NCBI RefSeq assembly: GCF_022701255.1 | Contig: NZ_CP031705.1 | Location: 1,749,501-1,813,500, forward strand | DNA: 64,000 nt | Direction of reading: 5' to 3' | From: Microcoleus vaginatus HSN003 | GTDB lineage: Bacteria > Cyanobacteriota > Cyanobacteriia > Cyanobacteriales > Microcoleaceae | Shown here: positions 53,373-62,395 of the stretch, piece after piece | Position numbering within the stretch: the first letter of the stretch is position 1 | Layout of the letters: each line of letters starts with the position of its first letter | Program-made: the position numbers and the translations under genes | The notes under the pieces: model-generated | Database searches by the model: none | What the model was told of the DNA's origin: nothing | What the model saw: the letters and a program-made list of their open reading frames with translations, nothing else

Positions 53373-55724
53373 ATGTCTAAAATAACTCGCCGACAACTGC
53401 TAATTTTCTTTGGTAGCAGTGCAGCTACCACCGTGCTTGCCCCTCAGTTAACTCAAACACTGTTTGGCATCAATTCCACCTCGACCGAAGCTGTTGTAGG
53501 GCCACTATCTTTCACTCCGTTAAGACTTCCCCACCCGCTGCCGATTTATCGAGAACTGCCCAGCTTCATGGCGATGGCGCCGGGGGGACAGGGAACCGTG
53601 ATGGCTGCCTCGCAGGATACTAGATTAACCAGCTACAGCGTTGTTGACGATATGGTTGTGCCGCCGGAATACGAACGTTACGTGATTGTCCGCTGGGGCG
53701 ATCGAGTTTTCCCCGATCCGGCAGACTATTTCGGCTACAACAACGACTACACAGGCTTTGTAGGCCTGGGTGGCAGCAATGACGACGGTTATCTCTGGGT
53801 TAACCACGAGTACGTATCTTTCCCGATGTCGAAAGCAGCGCCGGACACCCCGTCAGATTTGGCATCGTTTCCAGCAACGGATCGCGCCGTCCTCGGTATA
53901 GACTTATCGGTAAAGAATCGCGATACCCTTGGCGAATTTCTGTACAATCTCGGTGGTTCGATCGTCCGCATCACCAAACAAGCGAACGGCAGATTTGGGG
54001 TGATCGCCGGCGACTCTCTCAACCGCCGCATCCACGGACTGTCCGGCCTCGGAATCAACAGCCAGCGTTCCGACACATACAAAGATGTCACCTCCTGGGG
54101 AAGCAGACAAGGCGACGACAACTACCTCATCGGCACGGGTCCTGCAGCCACCCAAGTCTTCGCCCAAGTCAACACCGACGGACTCGGCAACCGGATAATC
54201 GGTACAGCCTACAACTGTTCCGGTGGCACAAGCCCTTGGGGCACAATCCTCTCAGCCGAAGAAAATTTCCAAGGTAGCGAAGCATTTTTCGTCGGAGTTC
54301 AGGAAAACATCAAGCCCAACGGCGGCCAAACCGGCTACGCCAAGGGCACTATCGGCGAGGAATTCGGCTTAGTCGGCGAAAAATATGGCTGGATGGTAGA
54401 AGTCGATCCCCAAGATCCGAGTTTCCGCCCCCGGAAGCACACATGGTTGGGCCGCTTCCGCCACGAAAACGTCGCGATTCGCGCCGAAGCAGGCCGCAGA
54501 TTAGTAGTGTACATGGGAGACGATCGGCGCGGCGGACACACCTGGAAATTTGTCAGCAACGGTAGTGTCACAAATCCCGCAGATAAAACCAACAGCCGCT
54601 TGTTTGAAGACGGCGTTTTGTACGTTGCCCAATACAACCGCAACGGTACTGGAAGATGGCTGCCACTAACTATAAATAGCCAGACAAATCCAGTGCGTCC
54701 TTCTAAAGTTGGCGAGGCGGAATTAGCAAGTTTTGGCAAAGCTCAAAGAGATGCCGCTACTCGCTTCCCCAAACGCGCAGGAATTGCTGGTCAAACCGAA
54801 GACGGCGGTTCTTTTGTAGTAGATACAACCAATGAAGCAACAGCACTTCCGGGCTACCAAAATAAAACTCTGGCTGATTTCTACAGCAGCCAAGGTGCGG
54901 TTTTAGTTGATGCTTTTTTAGCTGCTAATTTGATTGGTGGCACTCCGACGGCGCGACCGGAAGATTTGGAAGTTAATCCTACTACTAAGGAAGTTTTTAT
55001 TGCCTATACTGACGGCGCACCGGGAAGCGACGGCTATCCAGATTCTCGCATTTTTAATGTTGCTAAATACGGTAGCGCAGTCAACAGCAATCAGCAGTCG
55101 GGAGGACTTTACAAAATAATTGAAGACAGTCCTGATGGTGCGGGTTTGACGTTCCGCTGGCAGCGTTTGGCTCAAGGTGGAGAAGCCGGTGCGGCAGATG
55201 GGGCGGGATTTGCTAATGTAGACAATTTGGCTTTTGACCCTCAAGGCAATGTTTGGGGCGTGACTGATATGTCTACGAGCACGCACAACGGTTTTGATGT
55301 CGGTGCGACTGGAGAGCCAACGACGATCGACCACAACAAGACTGGAAATGTGTCAGATATTACTGGTGTTTTCGGCAACAATTGGCTGTTTTACACTCCG
55401 ACTTCCGGCCCGAATGCAGGAACAGTAGTTCCGTTTGCTTACGGCCCGAACCGATGCGAATTGACGGGGCCAACTTTTATCGGAGACACGCTGTTGCTTG
55501 CGGTGCAGCATCCTGGGGAAGATTGTCCGATCGATGATGGTACTGTACTCAGTCGGCAAATTGAAATGTTGGATTTGAACGGTGCTCTTTTTAATCAGGC
55601 TCGTAGTGTTGCTCGCGGCAGTTTGTGGCCGAGCAATATTGAGAACGATCGGCGTCGTTCGCCGATGCCGTCGGTGATTGGGATTCGCCGCGTGCGATCG
55701 ACTCCAACGGGTCAGTTTGTTTAA
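53373..55724 (+). CDS. PhoX-like (DUF839) Tat-exported protein, likely phosphatase
   Basis: The DUF839/PhoX family includes Tat-exported, calcium- and iron-dependent alkaline phosphatases made under phosphate starvation. The 783-residue product (ATG at 53373, 11 codons inside the longest frame) has a twin-arginine signal (SKITRRQLLIFFGSSAATT). Family segments follow: GYLWVNHEYVS (about 144-154), GTAYNCSGGTSPWGTILSAEENF (about 277-299), GRFRHENVAIRAEAGRRLVVYMGDDRRGGHTWKFVS (about 365-400) and RPEDLEVNPTTKEVFIAYTD (about 525-545), which hold the acidic metal ligands and the beta-propeller strands. The Pho-box-like repeat upstream supports phosphate control. Enzyme activity is inferred. Confidence 0.8.
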   Translation: MSKITRRQLLIFFGSSAATTVLAPQLTQTLFGINSTSTEAVVGPLSFTPLRLPHPLPIYRELPSFMAMAPGGQGTVMAASQDTRLTSYSVVDDMVVPPEYERYVIVRWGDRVFPDPADYFGYNNDYTGFVGLGGSNDDGYLWVNHEYVSFPMSKAAPDTPSDLASFPATDRAVLGIDLSVKNRDTLGEFLYNLGGSIVRITKQANGRFGVIAGDSLNRRIHGLSGLGINSQRSDTYKDVTSWGSRQGDDNYLIGTGPAATQVFAQVNTDGLGNRIIGTAYNCSGGTSPWGTILSAEENFQGSEAFFVGVQENIKPNGGQTGYAKGTIGEEFGLVGEKYGWMVEVDPQDPSFRPRKHTWLGRFRHENVAIRAEAGRRLVVYMGDDRRGGHTWKFVSNGSVTNPADKTNSRLFEDGVLYVAQYNRNGTGRWLPLTINSQTNPVRPSKVGEAELASFGKAQRDAATRFPKRAGIAGQTEDGGSFVVDTTNEATALPGYQNKTLADFYSSQGAVLVDAFLAANLIGGTPTARPEDLEVNPTTKEVFIAYTDGAPGSDGYPDSRIFNVAKYGSAVNSNQQSGGLYKIIEDSPDGAGLTFRWQRLAQGGEAGAADGAGFANVDNLAFDPQGNVWGVTDMSTSTHNGFDVGATGEPTTIDHNKTGNVSDITGVFGNNWLFYTPTSGPNAGTVVPFAYGPNRCELTGPTFIGDTLLLAVQHPGEDCPIDDGTVLSRQIEMLDLNGALFNQARSVARGSLWPSNIENDRRRSPMPSVIGIRRVRSTPTGQFV

Positions 55725-55734
55725 ATTTTACATT

Positions 55735-55841
55735 TTGCACCATTCTCAAGAACAGGCAAGATGCCTGTTCCACAAAGAGTAAATTTTCTTGTGGAACAGG
55801 CATTTTGCCTGTTCATAAAAAGTTTATTGAGAATGGTGCAA
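55735..55841. repeat. Inverted-repeat element enclosing two GAACAGGCA hairpins
   Basis: A perfect 15-bp outer inverted repeat (TTGCACCATTCTCAA at 55735-55749 and its complement at 55827-55841) encloses two inner hairpins, each of the form GAACAGGCA...TGCCTGTTC, in opposite arms. It lies just after the PhoX-like gene and may also end its transcript. No MITE-type target duplication is obvious. Confidence 0.75.
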
Positions 55842-55877
55842 CATCTCAGTTTAAATAGACCTTACGCCTCGGGGCCC

Positions 55878-55892
55878 AGAAACCGGGTTTTT
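55878..55892. repeat. Single arm AGAAACCGGGTTTTT
   Basis: Identical to the right arm of the inverted repeat at 50,881-50,947. No partner arm is seen nearby. It lies in the 334-bp gap before the Uma2 gene, which otherwise holds no supported gene. Confidence 0.7.
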
Positions 55893-56058
55893 ACGAATCT
55901 GGAGTAAGATTAAATGAACCGCGAGGCACGCGGACGCGAAGAAAGAGAAAGAAGAAAATACTGTTCTTTATTCGCGCTCTTCGCGCCTTCGCGGTTCGTT
56001 CAAATAATTAAAAAAAATCCTAGAATAATTAATATCAAATCCCTTAATAGCGGAATTT

Positions 56059-56619
56059 TTAAGAAAATTGTACTTGGCGATATAAATCGGCGATCGCAAT
56101 TTCTAGATTCACCGATTCAAGTTGCAAGGAATCGCCCCAACCATACTCGGAGAGAACCCATTGCCCCTGTTGATTGCGCCGAAATATCTCTACTCCGGGC
56201 TGTTCTACTTGCACCAAGACATACTCTTGCAGTGTTGAAAGTTGGCGGTATTTAGCAAATTTAATGCCGCGATCTGCTGCTTCTGTGGAAGGCGATAAAA
56301 CTTCGATAATTAAGAAAGGAAATTGCACTAATTGCGGATCGTTATCAGGCTCATCACCAGTTACTACAACATCAGGATAAAAATACTTTTGCCCTGGTTC
56401 CACTTGGACTTTTACATCTATAATGTAAATTTCGTAAGGGAGATTAAGGCGATCGTCTAATAGCTTGAAAAAGTTTATGGTAATTCGATTGTGATTGCGG
56501 GTTTGACCGCTTATCGCGACTACTTCGCCATCCCAATACTCGTAGCGTTCCTCTTGGGTGGGTTCCCAAGCCAGGTATTCTTCTGCGCTCATCGATAGGC
56601 GATCGGGTAACGCAACCAT
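56059..56619 (-). CDS. Uma2-family (DUF820) protein
   Basis: The 186-residue product follows the standard DUF820 layout: MSAEEYLAWEPTQEERYEYWDGEVVAISG at the N-terminus, then YFYPDVVVTGDEPDN and FPFLIIEVLSPSTEAADRGIKFAKYRQL, holding the D...E-x-V core of a PD-(D/E)XK fold. It differs in sequence from the pair at 47.9-49.2 kb and is therefore not a recent copy. Family role unknown; many cyanobacteria have dozens. Start ATG at 56619; no clear operon. Confidence 0.85.
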   Translation of the reverse strand: MVALPDRLSMSAEEYLAWEPTQEERYEYWDGEVVAISGQTRNHNRITINFFKLLDDRLNLPYEIYIIDVKVQVEPGQKYFYPDVVVTGDEPDNDPQLVQFPFLIIEVLSPSTEAADRGIKFAKYRQLSTLQEYVLVQVEQPGVEIFRRNQQGQWVLSEYGWGDSLQLESVNLEIAIADLYRQVQFS

Positions 56620-56745
56620 AATGCGATCGGAAATGAAGTATGTTTCTATAATAGCTTGAAGAAAAAGCGATTAAAAGGGCGGGTTTTTGAGATTGTCAAT
56701 TATTGGCAGATATTTTTCGTGAACCCGCCCCTACCGTATTAGGGT

Positions 56746-56764
56746 AATCGACCGGACATGATAT
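56746..56764. repeat. 19-bp motif shared with 34,800-34,818
   Basis: Second occurrence of AATCGACCGGACATGATAT, in the 250-bp gap between larC and the Uma2 gene. A GGGCGGGTT / AACCCGCCC pair (56,677 and 56,721) lies just before it. Confidence 0.6.
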
Positions 56765-56869
56765 CAGAGCTTTTGATTTCTCTGATTTAGATATTCCTCC
56801 TGCCTGCTGGGTCGGACGGTTTTTCACCCCGTCATGGACTAAATTTCTCTTGTAATTCACTGTAATTGA

Positions 56870-58279
56870 TTAAGTGCGATCGTACCAACTTTGCAGCGCC
56901 AAGCGGTGAACTTCCCGCCAGCTAATATTTTTAATTCTGGCAATTTCCGCGCAATCTTCGTATTCCGGCTGTACATTAACAATCGTTTCTCCCGACTTCG
57001 CAACTTTTATCTTGACTTCGCCGTATTCTGTTTTAACGGTCTGGATTTGTCGGTGTAAAATAGTTCTCTGTTGAGTCGAGATCCTAATTCCCAGAGTAGT
57101 AGTTTCGCGAAAAATAACTGCTTCGCAAGCATCCTGCAATTCGGGAGGACAAATCGCCGTTAACAAAACCCCCAGCCGCGACTTTTTCATCACAATTGGT
57201 GCAGTGAAAACATCCAGAGCTCCGGCGGCAAACAAAGCATCAAAAACATAGCCGATCGCCTGCGGACTCAAATCATCAATTTGTGTTTCCAATACCGTAA
57301 TAGTTTCTATGGAATTGGGCATTGGTAATTGGGAATCGGGCATTGGGAATTGGGAATTAGTAGCCGTCTTTCTCCCACTCTCCCACTCTCCCACTCTCCC
57401 ACTCTCCCCTTCTGACTTCTCCCCAATCCAGAGGCGCAAAATATTAGGAATTGCCAGGTTTCGAGAACCTGCACCCAAACCGATCGCCTGAATTTGCATC
57501 GACGGTGGCGGGCCGAAAGCAGAGGCGAGAGTACAGGCGATCGCAGTTCCCGTAGGAGTGCACAATTCGCGATCGATCCCATTGCTGTAAACCGGCACTC
57601 GGTGCGTTTCCCACAACCGCATCACCGCCGGCGTCGGCACCGCTAATCTGCCGTGGGCAGCCTTCACCGTACCTGCACCAGTCGGCATTGCCGAAAAGTA
57701 AAATTCATCAATATCCAACCAATCTAAACCCAAACAAGTACCGACAATATCAATAATTGCATCCGTCGCCCCCACCTCGTGAAAGTGAACCTCGCTTGGG
57801 GGGATACCGTGTACGGCACCTTCTGCCTCTGCTAATTTGCCAAATACAGTCAAACTCCAAGCTTCCACGCGCGGAGGCAATTTTGCAGAGACGATGATTT
57901 GCTCAATTTGTGGCAAGTGGCGGTGATGAGTGTGGCTAATTTCGGCATCTGCTTCGCCGTGACTGTGAGAATGTTCTTCCCCGTGATGATGGTGGTGGCG
58001 GGCGTCAAAAGTCGGGGATTCGGTTTCCGAGGGATCGAGTTCGGTAGCGGGATTTGTGGGTTTTAACGACAAATCCGCAGCTAAATCGACATAAAATTTA
58101 GTTGCTTGTTGAGTATTCCGGTGGACTAATTCCGTCCGCAACTGGTACTCTGTCGAAATGCCGAGCAAATTGAGTTTTTCGATTAGGTAGTCTAAAGGAA
58201 CGCCAGCGTGGATGAGAGCTCCGATGCACATATCGCCAGCAATGCCGGTTGGACAGTCAAAATAAGCTATTTTATTCAT
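56870..58279 (-). CDS. larC: LarC nickel-pincer cofactor protein (DUF111) with repeat insertion
   Basis: LarC inserts nickel into the pyridinium dithiocarboxylate cofactor of lactate racemase; cyanobacteria keep it for this or related enzymes. The product (469 residues from the ATG at 58279) starts KIAYFDCPTGIAGDMCIGAL. It has a histidine-rich segment (DARHHHHHGEEHSHSHGE, near 95-115), then VHFHEVGATDAIIDIVG and LCTPTGTAIACTLA. The C-terminal domain follows (ETQIDDLSPQAIGYVFDALF, about 335-355). Between the two lies a repeat-coded stretch (57310-57412), about residues 290-325, absent from normal family members. In some bacteria larC is two frames joined by frameshifting; here it is one frame. 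larB and larE are not in the window. Confidence 0.88.
   Translation of the reverse strand: MNKIAYFDCPTGIAGDMCIGALIHAGVPLDYLIEKLNLLGISTEYQLRTELVHRNTQQATKFYVDLAADLSLKPTNPATELDPSETESPTFDARHHHHHGEEHSHSHGEADAEISHTHHRHLPQIEQIIVSAKLPPRVEAWSLTVFGKLAEAEGAVHGIPPSEVHFHEVGATDAIIDIVGTCLGLDWLDIDEFYFSAMPTGAGTVKAAHGRLAVPTPAVMRLWETHRVPVYSNGIDRELCTPTGTAIACTLASAFGPPPSMQIQAIGLGAGSRNLAIPNILRLWIGEKSEGESGRVGEWESGRKTATNSQFPMPDSQLPMPNSIETITVLETQIDDLSPQAIGYVFDALFAAGALDVFTAPIVMKKSRLGVLLTAICPPELQDACEAVIFRETTTLGIRISTQQRTILHRQIQTVKTEYGEVKIKVAKSGETIVNVQPEYEDCAEIARIKNISWREVHRLALQSWYDRT
57310..57412. repeat. Heptameric repeats inside larC
   Basis: GGAATTGGGCATTGG-type units (TTGGGAA family) are followed by four to five CTCCCACT units. 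They are translated in frame within larC as serine/glycine/glutamate and proline/asparagine repeats (for example GRVGEWESGR, SQFPMPDSQLPMPNS). They are the same unit families that elsewhere lie between genes. Confidence 0.85.
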
Positions 58280-58354
58280 TGTTAACAATTAATTTTCAAC
58301 ATTGATTGTTTCACTCGATATTTCGATCGCCCACTTAGCCTGCAATATCTTAAC

Positions 58355-59020
58355 ATGGCAACTATTTACGAAGTGCATCCAGTTGCACCCCAAAGAGACC
58401 GGATCGAGAAGATTACAAAAGCTCTAAAAGATGGGGCCGTGATGCTTTATCCAACAGATACAGTTTACGCGATCGGCTGCGATCTCAACTCCAAGTCTGG
58501 GGTAGAACGAGTTAGGCAGATCAAGCAACTATCCAATGACAAGCCTTTAACGTTTTTGTGTTCCTCTCTGTCAAATATCACCGACTATGCTGCCGTCAGC
58601 GATGAAGCATACAGAATTATCAAGCGGTTAATACCGGGGCCTTATACATTTCTGCTGCCAGCTACCAAGTTAGTGCCACGGTTGGTAATGAGCCCGAAGC
58701 GCAAAACCACTGGAATTCGCGTTCCAGACCAGCGGCTTTGTTTTACACTGTTGGAAGCCTTGGGAAATCCGATTATTTCAACTTCCGCTCACATTACCAC
58801 GGATGATGAAGGTGCAGCACCAGTCCCTGCATCTAAAGCAGAAAGCTTTGGCAAAGCTGAGCTGTTTGACTGTTTTTCAAAGCTAGTGGATGTCATTGTC
58901 GATGACGGTTCCGATCCGGGATATCAAGTTTCTACCATTCTCGATTTGACACAAAGCGAACCGATTGTTGTTCGCCGCGGTTTGGGATGGGAAGCAGTCG
59001 CCGTTTGGGAAAAAGATTAA
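58355..59020 (+). CDS. YrdC/Sua5/YciO-family protein (threonylcarbamoyl-AMP synthase-like)
   Basis: Family members make threonylcarbamoyl-AMP for the t6A modification of tRNA, or bind RNA (YrdC fold). The 221-residue product has ALKDGAVMLYPTDTVYAIGCDL (about residues 23-44), IKQLSNDKPLTFLC (about 56) with the ATP/threonine-contacting KxR/KxxxxP area, GPYTFLLPATKLVPRLV and TTGIRVPDQRLCFTLLEALGNPIISTSAH (about 120-147), ending in STILDLTQSEPIVVRRGLG. It lacks the C-terminal Sua5 domain and is closer to the YciO subgroup, whose role is less certain. It is divergent from larC; their 75-bp gap must hold both promoters. Confidence 0.85.
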   Translation: MATIYEVHPVAPQRDRIEKITKALKDGAVMLYPTDTVYAIGCDLNSKSGVERVRQIKQLSNDKPLTFLCSSLSNITDYAAVSDEAYRIIKRLIPGPYTFLLPATKLVPRLVMSPKRKTTGIRVPDQRLCFTLLEALGNPIISTSAHITTDDEGAAPVPASKAESFGKAELFDCFSKLVDVIVDDGSDPGYQVSTILDLTQSEPIVVRRGLGWEAVAVWEKD

Positions 59021-59046
59021 TTTTGGAGATACAAGAAAATTCACTC

Positions 59047-59150
59047 TTTGTGGAACAGGCATCTTGCCTGTTCTTGAGAATTGTAATCCCGAACTTTTCC
59101 GAGAACCCCGTCAACTTTGTGGAACAGGCATCTTGCCTGTTCTTAAGAAT
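59047..59150. repeat. Two GAACAGGCA hairpins
   Basis: TTTGTGGAACAGGCATCTTG, completed by CCTGTTCTT, occurs twice (stems at 59053-59073 and 59122-59142). The copies sit between the YrdC-like gene and the convergent DUF427 gene, where they could act as bidirectional terminators. Confidence 0.8.
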
Positions 59151-59220
59151 AGTGAAATAATGCCCAGAACCCATACTTGTTCAAGAAGTTGGGTTCTGAA
59201 TAGATTAACTCAAAACTGCT

Positions 59221-59505
59221 TTAAGCCTCTACCTTAACTCCTTTCCAAAAAGCAATATATCCTGCAATATTTTTAGCAGCATCTTTCGGAGTAGGATAGT
59301 ACCAAGCAGCATCTTTATTAACTTGTCCGCCGACTTCCACACTGTAGTAACTAGCAACACCTTTCCAACCGCAAGTAGTGTGAGTGCTGCTGTCCTTGAA
59401 ATACTCACGGTTGATGGCATCGGCGGGGAAATAATAGTTGTTGTCTACAATTTCGCACTTATCGCTCTCGGCCAAAACGGCACCATTCCAAATTGCTTTC
59501 GGCAT
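59221..59505 (-). CDS. DUF427 domain protein
   Basis: The 94-residue single-domain protein has the DUF427 pattern: MPKAIWNGAVLAESDKCEIVDNNYYFP, then the conserved STHTTCGWKGVASYYSVEVGG segment and AAWYYPTPKDAAKNIAGYIAFWKGV. The fold is a small beta barrel; the function of the family is unknown. Full length, soluble, start ATG at 59505. It is divergent from recQ (97-bp gap). Confidence 0.88.
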   Translation of the reverse strand: MPKAIWNGAVLAESDKCEIVDNNYYFPADAINREYFKDSSTHTTCGWKGVASYYSVEVGGQVNKDAAWYYPTPKDAAKNIAGYIAFWKGVKVEA

Positions 59506-59602
59506 CAGTTTTTCTGCTTAAATTGAGATTCTCAATTATTGTAACTGTATTTGTGCTCAAAAGGCATAGAATAGTTTAGAAGCCAACAACCAACTACTGC
59601 AA

Positions 59603-61798
59603 ATGTCAGCGTCTAATCCGCCAATATCTTCTGTGCCACTGTCCCTGGAACAAGCTCTTAAACATTTTTTTGGCTATGACTCTTTCCGTCCGGGACAGCA
59701 GGAAATTGTCGAAGCTGCTTTACAAAAACGGGATATGATGATTGTCATGCCGACGGGGGGTGGCAAGTCTTTGTGTTTTCAATTACCGGCACTGTTGAAA
59801 CCGGGATTGACAGTGGTTGTTTCGCCGTTAATTGCTCTGATGCAAGACCAGGTGGAAGCTTTGCAGGATAATGGAATTGGGGCGACTTTTCTCAACAGCA
59901 CTTTGAGCAGTCAGGAAACCCGATCGCGCGAAACGGCGATTCTCGAAGGTAAGATTAAATTGCTCTATGTTGCGCCCGAACGGTTGCTGGGCGAGAGATT
60001 TTTACCGTTTTTAGATATAGTAGCAAATAAGTTAGGAATTTCGGCATTTGCGATCGACGAAGCCCACTGCGTTTCGGAATGGGGGCACGACTTTCGACCA
60101 GAATACAGGCAAATGCAACGAGTGCGCGATCGATATCCCGACATTCCCATTATGGGACTAACCGCCACCGCCACCGAGCGCGTCCGCCAAGACATTATCC
60201 AGCAGTTAACTCTGCGAAATCCCTACATCCACGTCGCCAGCTTCAACCGCCCCAATTTATACTACGAAGTTCGCCCCAAAACCAAACACAGTTTTGCCGA
60301 AGTTTTGCAAATTATCCAAAAAAAAGGCGGTTCGGGAATTATCTATTGCCTCAGCCGCAAAAAAGTTGACGAAGTTGCCTATAAATTGCAACAAAGTGGC
60401 ATCCAAGCCTTACCCTACCACGCAGGCATGAACGATGTCGATCGCGCCACCAATCAAACCCGCTTCATTCGCGACGACGTGCAAGTAATGGTAGCCACAA
60501 TAGCCTTCGGTATGGGCATTAACAAACCCGACGTGCGGTTTGTAATTCACTACGACTTACCCAAGAATCTCGAAGGATACTATCAAGAATCCGGCCGCGC
60601 AGGCCGAGACAACGAACCCGCCCATTGCAGCTTATTTTTCGGCTACGGCGATGTCAAAATGATCGACTACATCATCGAGCAAAAACCTGATCCACAAGAA
60701 CAACGAATTGCCCGCCAACAGTTGCGTCGAGTAATCAACTATGCAGAATCCACCGATTGCCGTCGCACAATCCAGTTAAGTTATTTTGGCGATTCATTCC
60801 CTGGAAACTGCGGGACTTGCGATAACTGTTGCAACCAAAAACCCGTAGAAGATTGGACGATTGAGGCAATGAAATTTCTTTCTTGCGTCGCCCGATGCCA
60901 AGAAAAATTCGGCATGAATCATATTATTGACGTGCTGCGCGGTTCAAAAAATCAAAAAATATTGCAATACCAGCACCACCAACTTTCTACTTACGGAATT
61001 GGCAAAGATAGAAGTGCTGAGGAATGGAAAAAATTGAGCCGCACGCTGTTAAATCAAGGTTTGTTAGACGAAAAAACCGACGGATTTCCTATTTTGAAAC
61101 TGAATGAAAAAAGTTGGGAAATCATGAAACGTCAGCGCACAGTTGAAATCGCCATTGAGCCCCCGCGAGAAGTACAAGGAAAAGTTCGATCTTTGGCAGT
61201 AGAAGTAGAAGCTTTATTTACCATACTGCGGACGCTACGCAAGCAAATTGCCGACGAACAATTTGTGCCACCTTACGTAGTTTTTGCCGATAAAAGCTTG
61301 CGAGATATGGCAGAAAAACGCCCGCAAAATCTCACCGAATTCGAGGAAGTTTACGGCGTTGGTAGCAACAAGCGAGATAAGTACGGTAAGGTTTTCTTGG
61401 AGGCAATTCGCACTTTTTGCCAAGAACAAGGATTGCCAAGTGGTGCTGCATCTTCTGAGGTCGCTAATCTTCCCAATCTTGCTAACGTTGCGTCTTATTC
61501 GCAGATGCAAACCTGGGAATTATACCGACAAGGTTTGACAGTTCAAGGAATAGCCAATGCGCGGGGTATGAGTCCTAATACTATTTCTGGGCATCTGATA
61601 GAATTGATGGAAATGGGCAGGGAAGTTGATATAAATTTGTTGGTAGAATCGGAACGCCAGCAGGCGATAGTGTACGCAATTGAAGTTATGGGGGATGAGA
61701 AACTGAGAGCCATTTATGATTTTTTGGAAGAACGTTATACGTTTGAGGAGATTAAGTTTGTGCGGGCTTGGTGGCGACAAAATTATGTCGGTTTTTAA
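59603..61798 (+). CDS. recQ: ATP-dependent DNA helicase RecQ
   Basis: RecQ unwinds DNA 3' to 5' in recombination and fork repair. The 731-residue product has the family N-terminus FFGYDSFRPGQQEIVEAAL (motif 0), the P-loop MPTGGGKSLCFQLP (about residues 49-62), DEAH (about 152-155), GLTATATERVRQDI, and helicase motifs V/VI (ATIAFGMGINKPDVRFVIHYDLPKNLEGYYQESGRAGRD). A four-cysteine zinc site and winged helix follow (CGTCDNCCN, about 410). An HRDC domain is near 570-610 (FEEVYGVGSNKRDKYG), and the tail (MQTWELYRQGLTVQGIANARGMSPNTISGHL) is a helix-turn-helix as in many RecQ proteins. No defect. A broken duplicate of its 5' end lies at 25.3-25.5 kb. Confidence 0.96.
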   Translation: MSASNPPISSVPLSLEQALKHFFGYDSFRPGQQEIVEAALQKRDMMIVMPTGGGKSLCFQLPALLKPGLTVVVSPLIALMQDQVEALQDNGIGATFLNSTLSSQETRSRETAILEGKIKLLYVAPERLLGERFLPFLDIVANKLGISAFAIDEAHCVSEWGHDFRPEYRQMQRVRDRYPDIPIMGLTATATERVRQDIIQQLTLRNPYIHVASFNRPNLYYEVRPKTKHSFAEVLQIIQKKGGSGIIYCLSRKKVDEVAYKLQQSGIQALPYHAGMNDVDRATNQTRFIRDDVQVMVATIAFGMGINKPDVRFVIHYDLPKNLEGYYQESGRAGRDNEPAHCSLFFGYGDVKMIDYIIEQKPDPQEQRIARQQLRRVINYAESTDCRRTIQLSYFGDSFPGNCGTCDNCCNQKPVEDWTIEAMKFLSCVARCQEKFGMNHIIDVLRGSKNQKILQYQHHQLSTYGIGKDRSAEEWKKLSRTLLNQGLLDEKTDGFPILKLNEKSWEIMKRQRTVEIAIEPPREVQGKVRSLAVEVEALFTILRTLRKQIADEQFVPPYVVFADKSLRDMAEKRPQNLTEFEEVYGVGSNKRDKYGKVFLEAIRTFCQEQGLPSGAASSEVANLPNLANVASYSQMQTWELYRQGLTVQGIANARGMSPNTISGHLIELMEMGREVDINLLVESERQQAIVYAIEVMGDEKLRAIYDFLEERYTFEEIKFVRAWWRQNYVGF

Positions 61799-62395
61799 CC
61801 GCAGATGTATGCAGATGAACGCTGAGGGACGCAGCTAATTAATAAATAGGAGGAAAAAAGCACCTTTTGAGGATAATATATTAGAGTGGCGTTTTTAACC
61901 GATATATTTTTTTCCTTTGGGCTTTGCTAGCTGGCGTATATGGGGTTGGCAAAACTCACATTCCAAAAGTAATTGTAAAAGTGCTATAAGTCAATACGCT
62001 TGGGTTAGCTAAGCGTCTCATTGTTCGCTATGCTTCGCGCAGTTGCGAGGGTACTAAGAAACCACGAAGCAATCACCTAGACTTTCTTCCGTTCTCAATT
62101 TTCGTGAGCGGCTACGGCCAGAAGTTACCTTTTTAACTGAACCTTATTGTGCTAGAAGTACCTCATCCAACCACTTTTTACGTAACTAATAGGGTGCCTG
62201 AGAGGAAGCAATATTTAAATCCACACGCATGAGACTATTTACACTCACGCACCGCCCCAATCATTGAATAATATGGGTGCTGCCGTAAACGATATTAGGT
62301 CTTTCTGTCCACCCTGAATAACCCTAAATTTTAGCATTGTATGTGGTTGGGACACAATTATATATATGGGTTTTTGAGGACGAAAAAGTAAGTTT
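61799..62395. other. Intergenic region with a possible transposase-tail remnant
   Basis: A short open stretch at about 61,997-62,134 reads LAKRLIVRYASRSCEGTKKPRSNHLDFLP onward in one frame, then TAA. I recall similar GTKKPRSNH tails at the ends of IS200/IS605 TnpB genes in cyanobacteria, so this may be such a remnant. The rest (including 62,135-62,390) shows no supported gene or RNA. Confidence 0.3.

Noticed and set aside
55914..56255. Plus-strand 113-codon frame before and across the Uma2 gene.
   Set aside because: Starts in low-complexity GAAAGAGAAAG sequence and is mostly antisense to the Uma2 gene.
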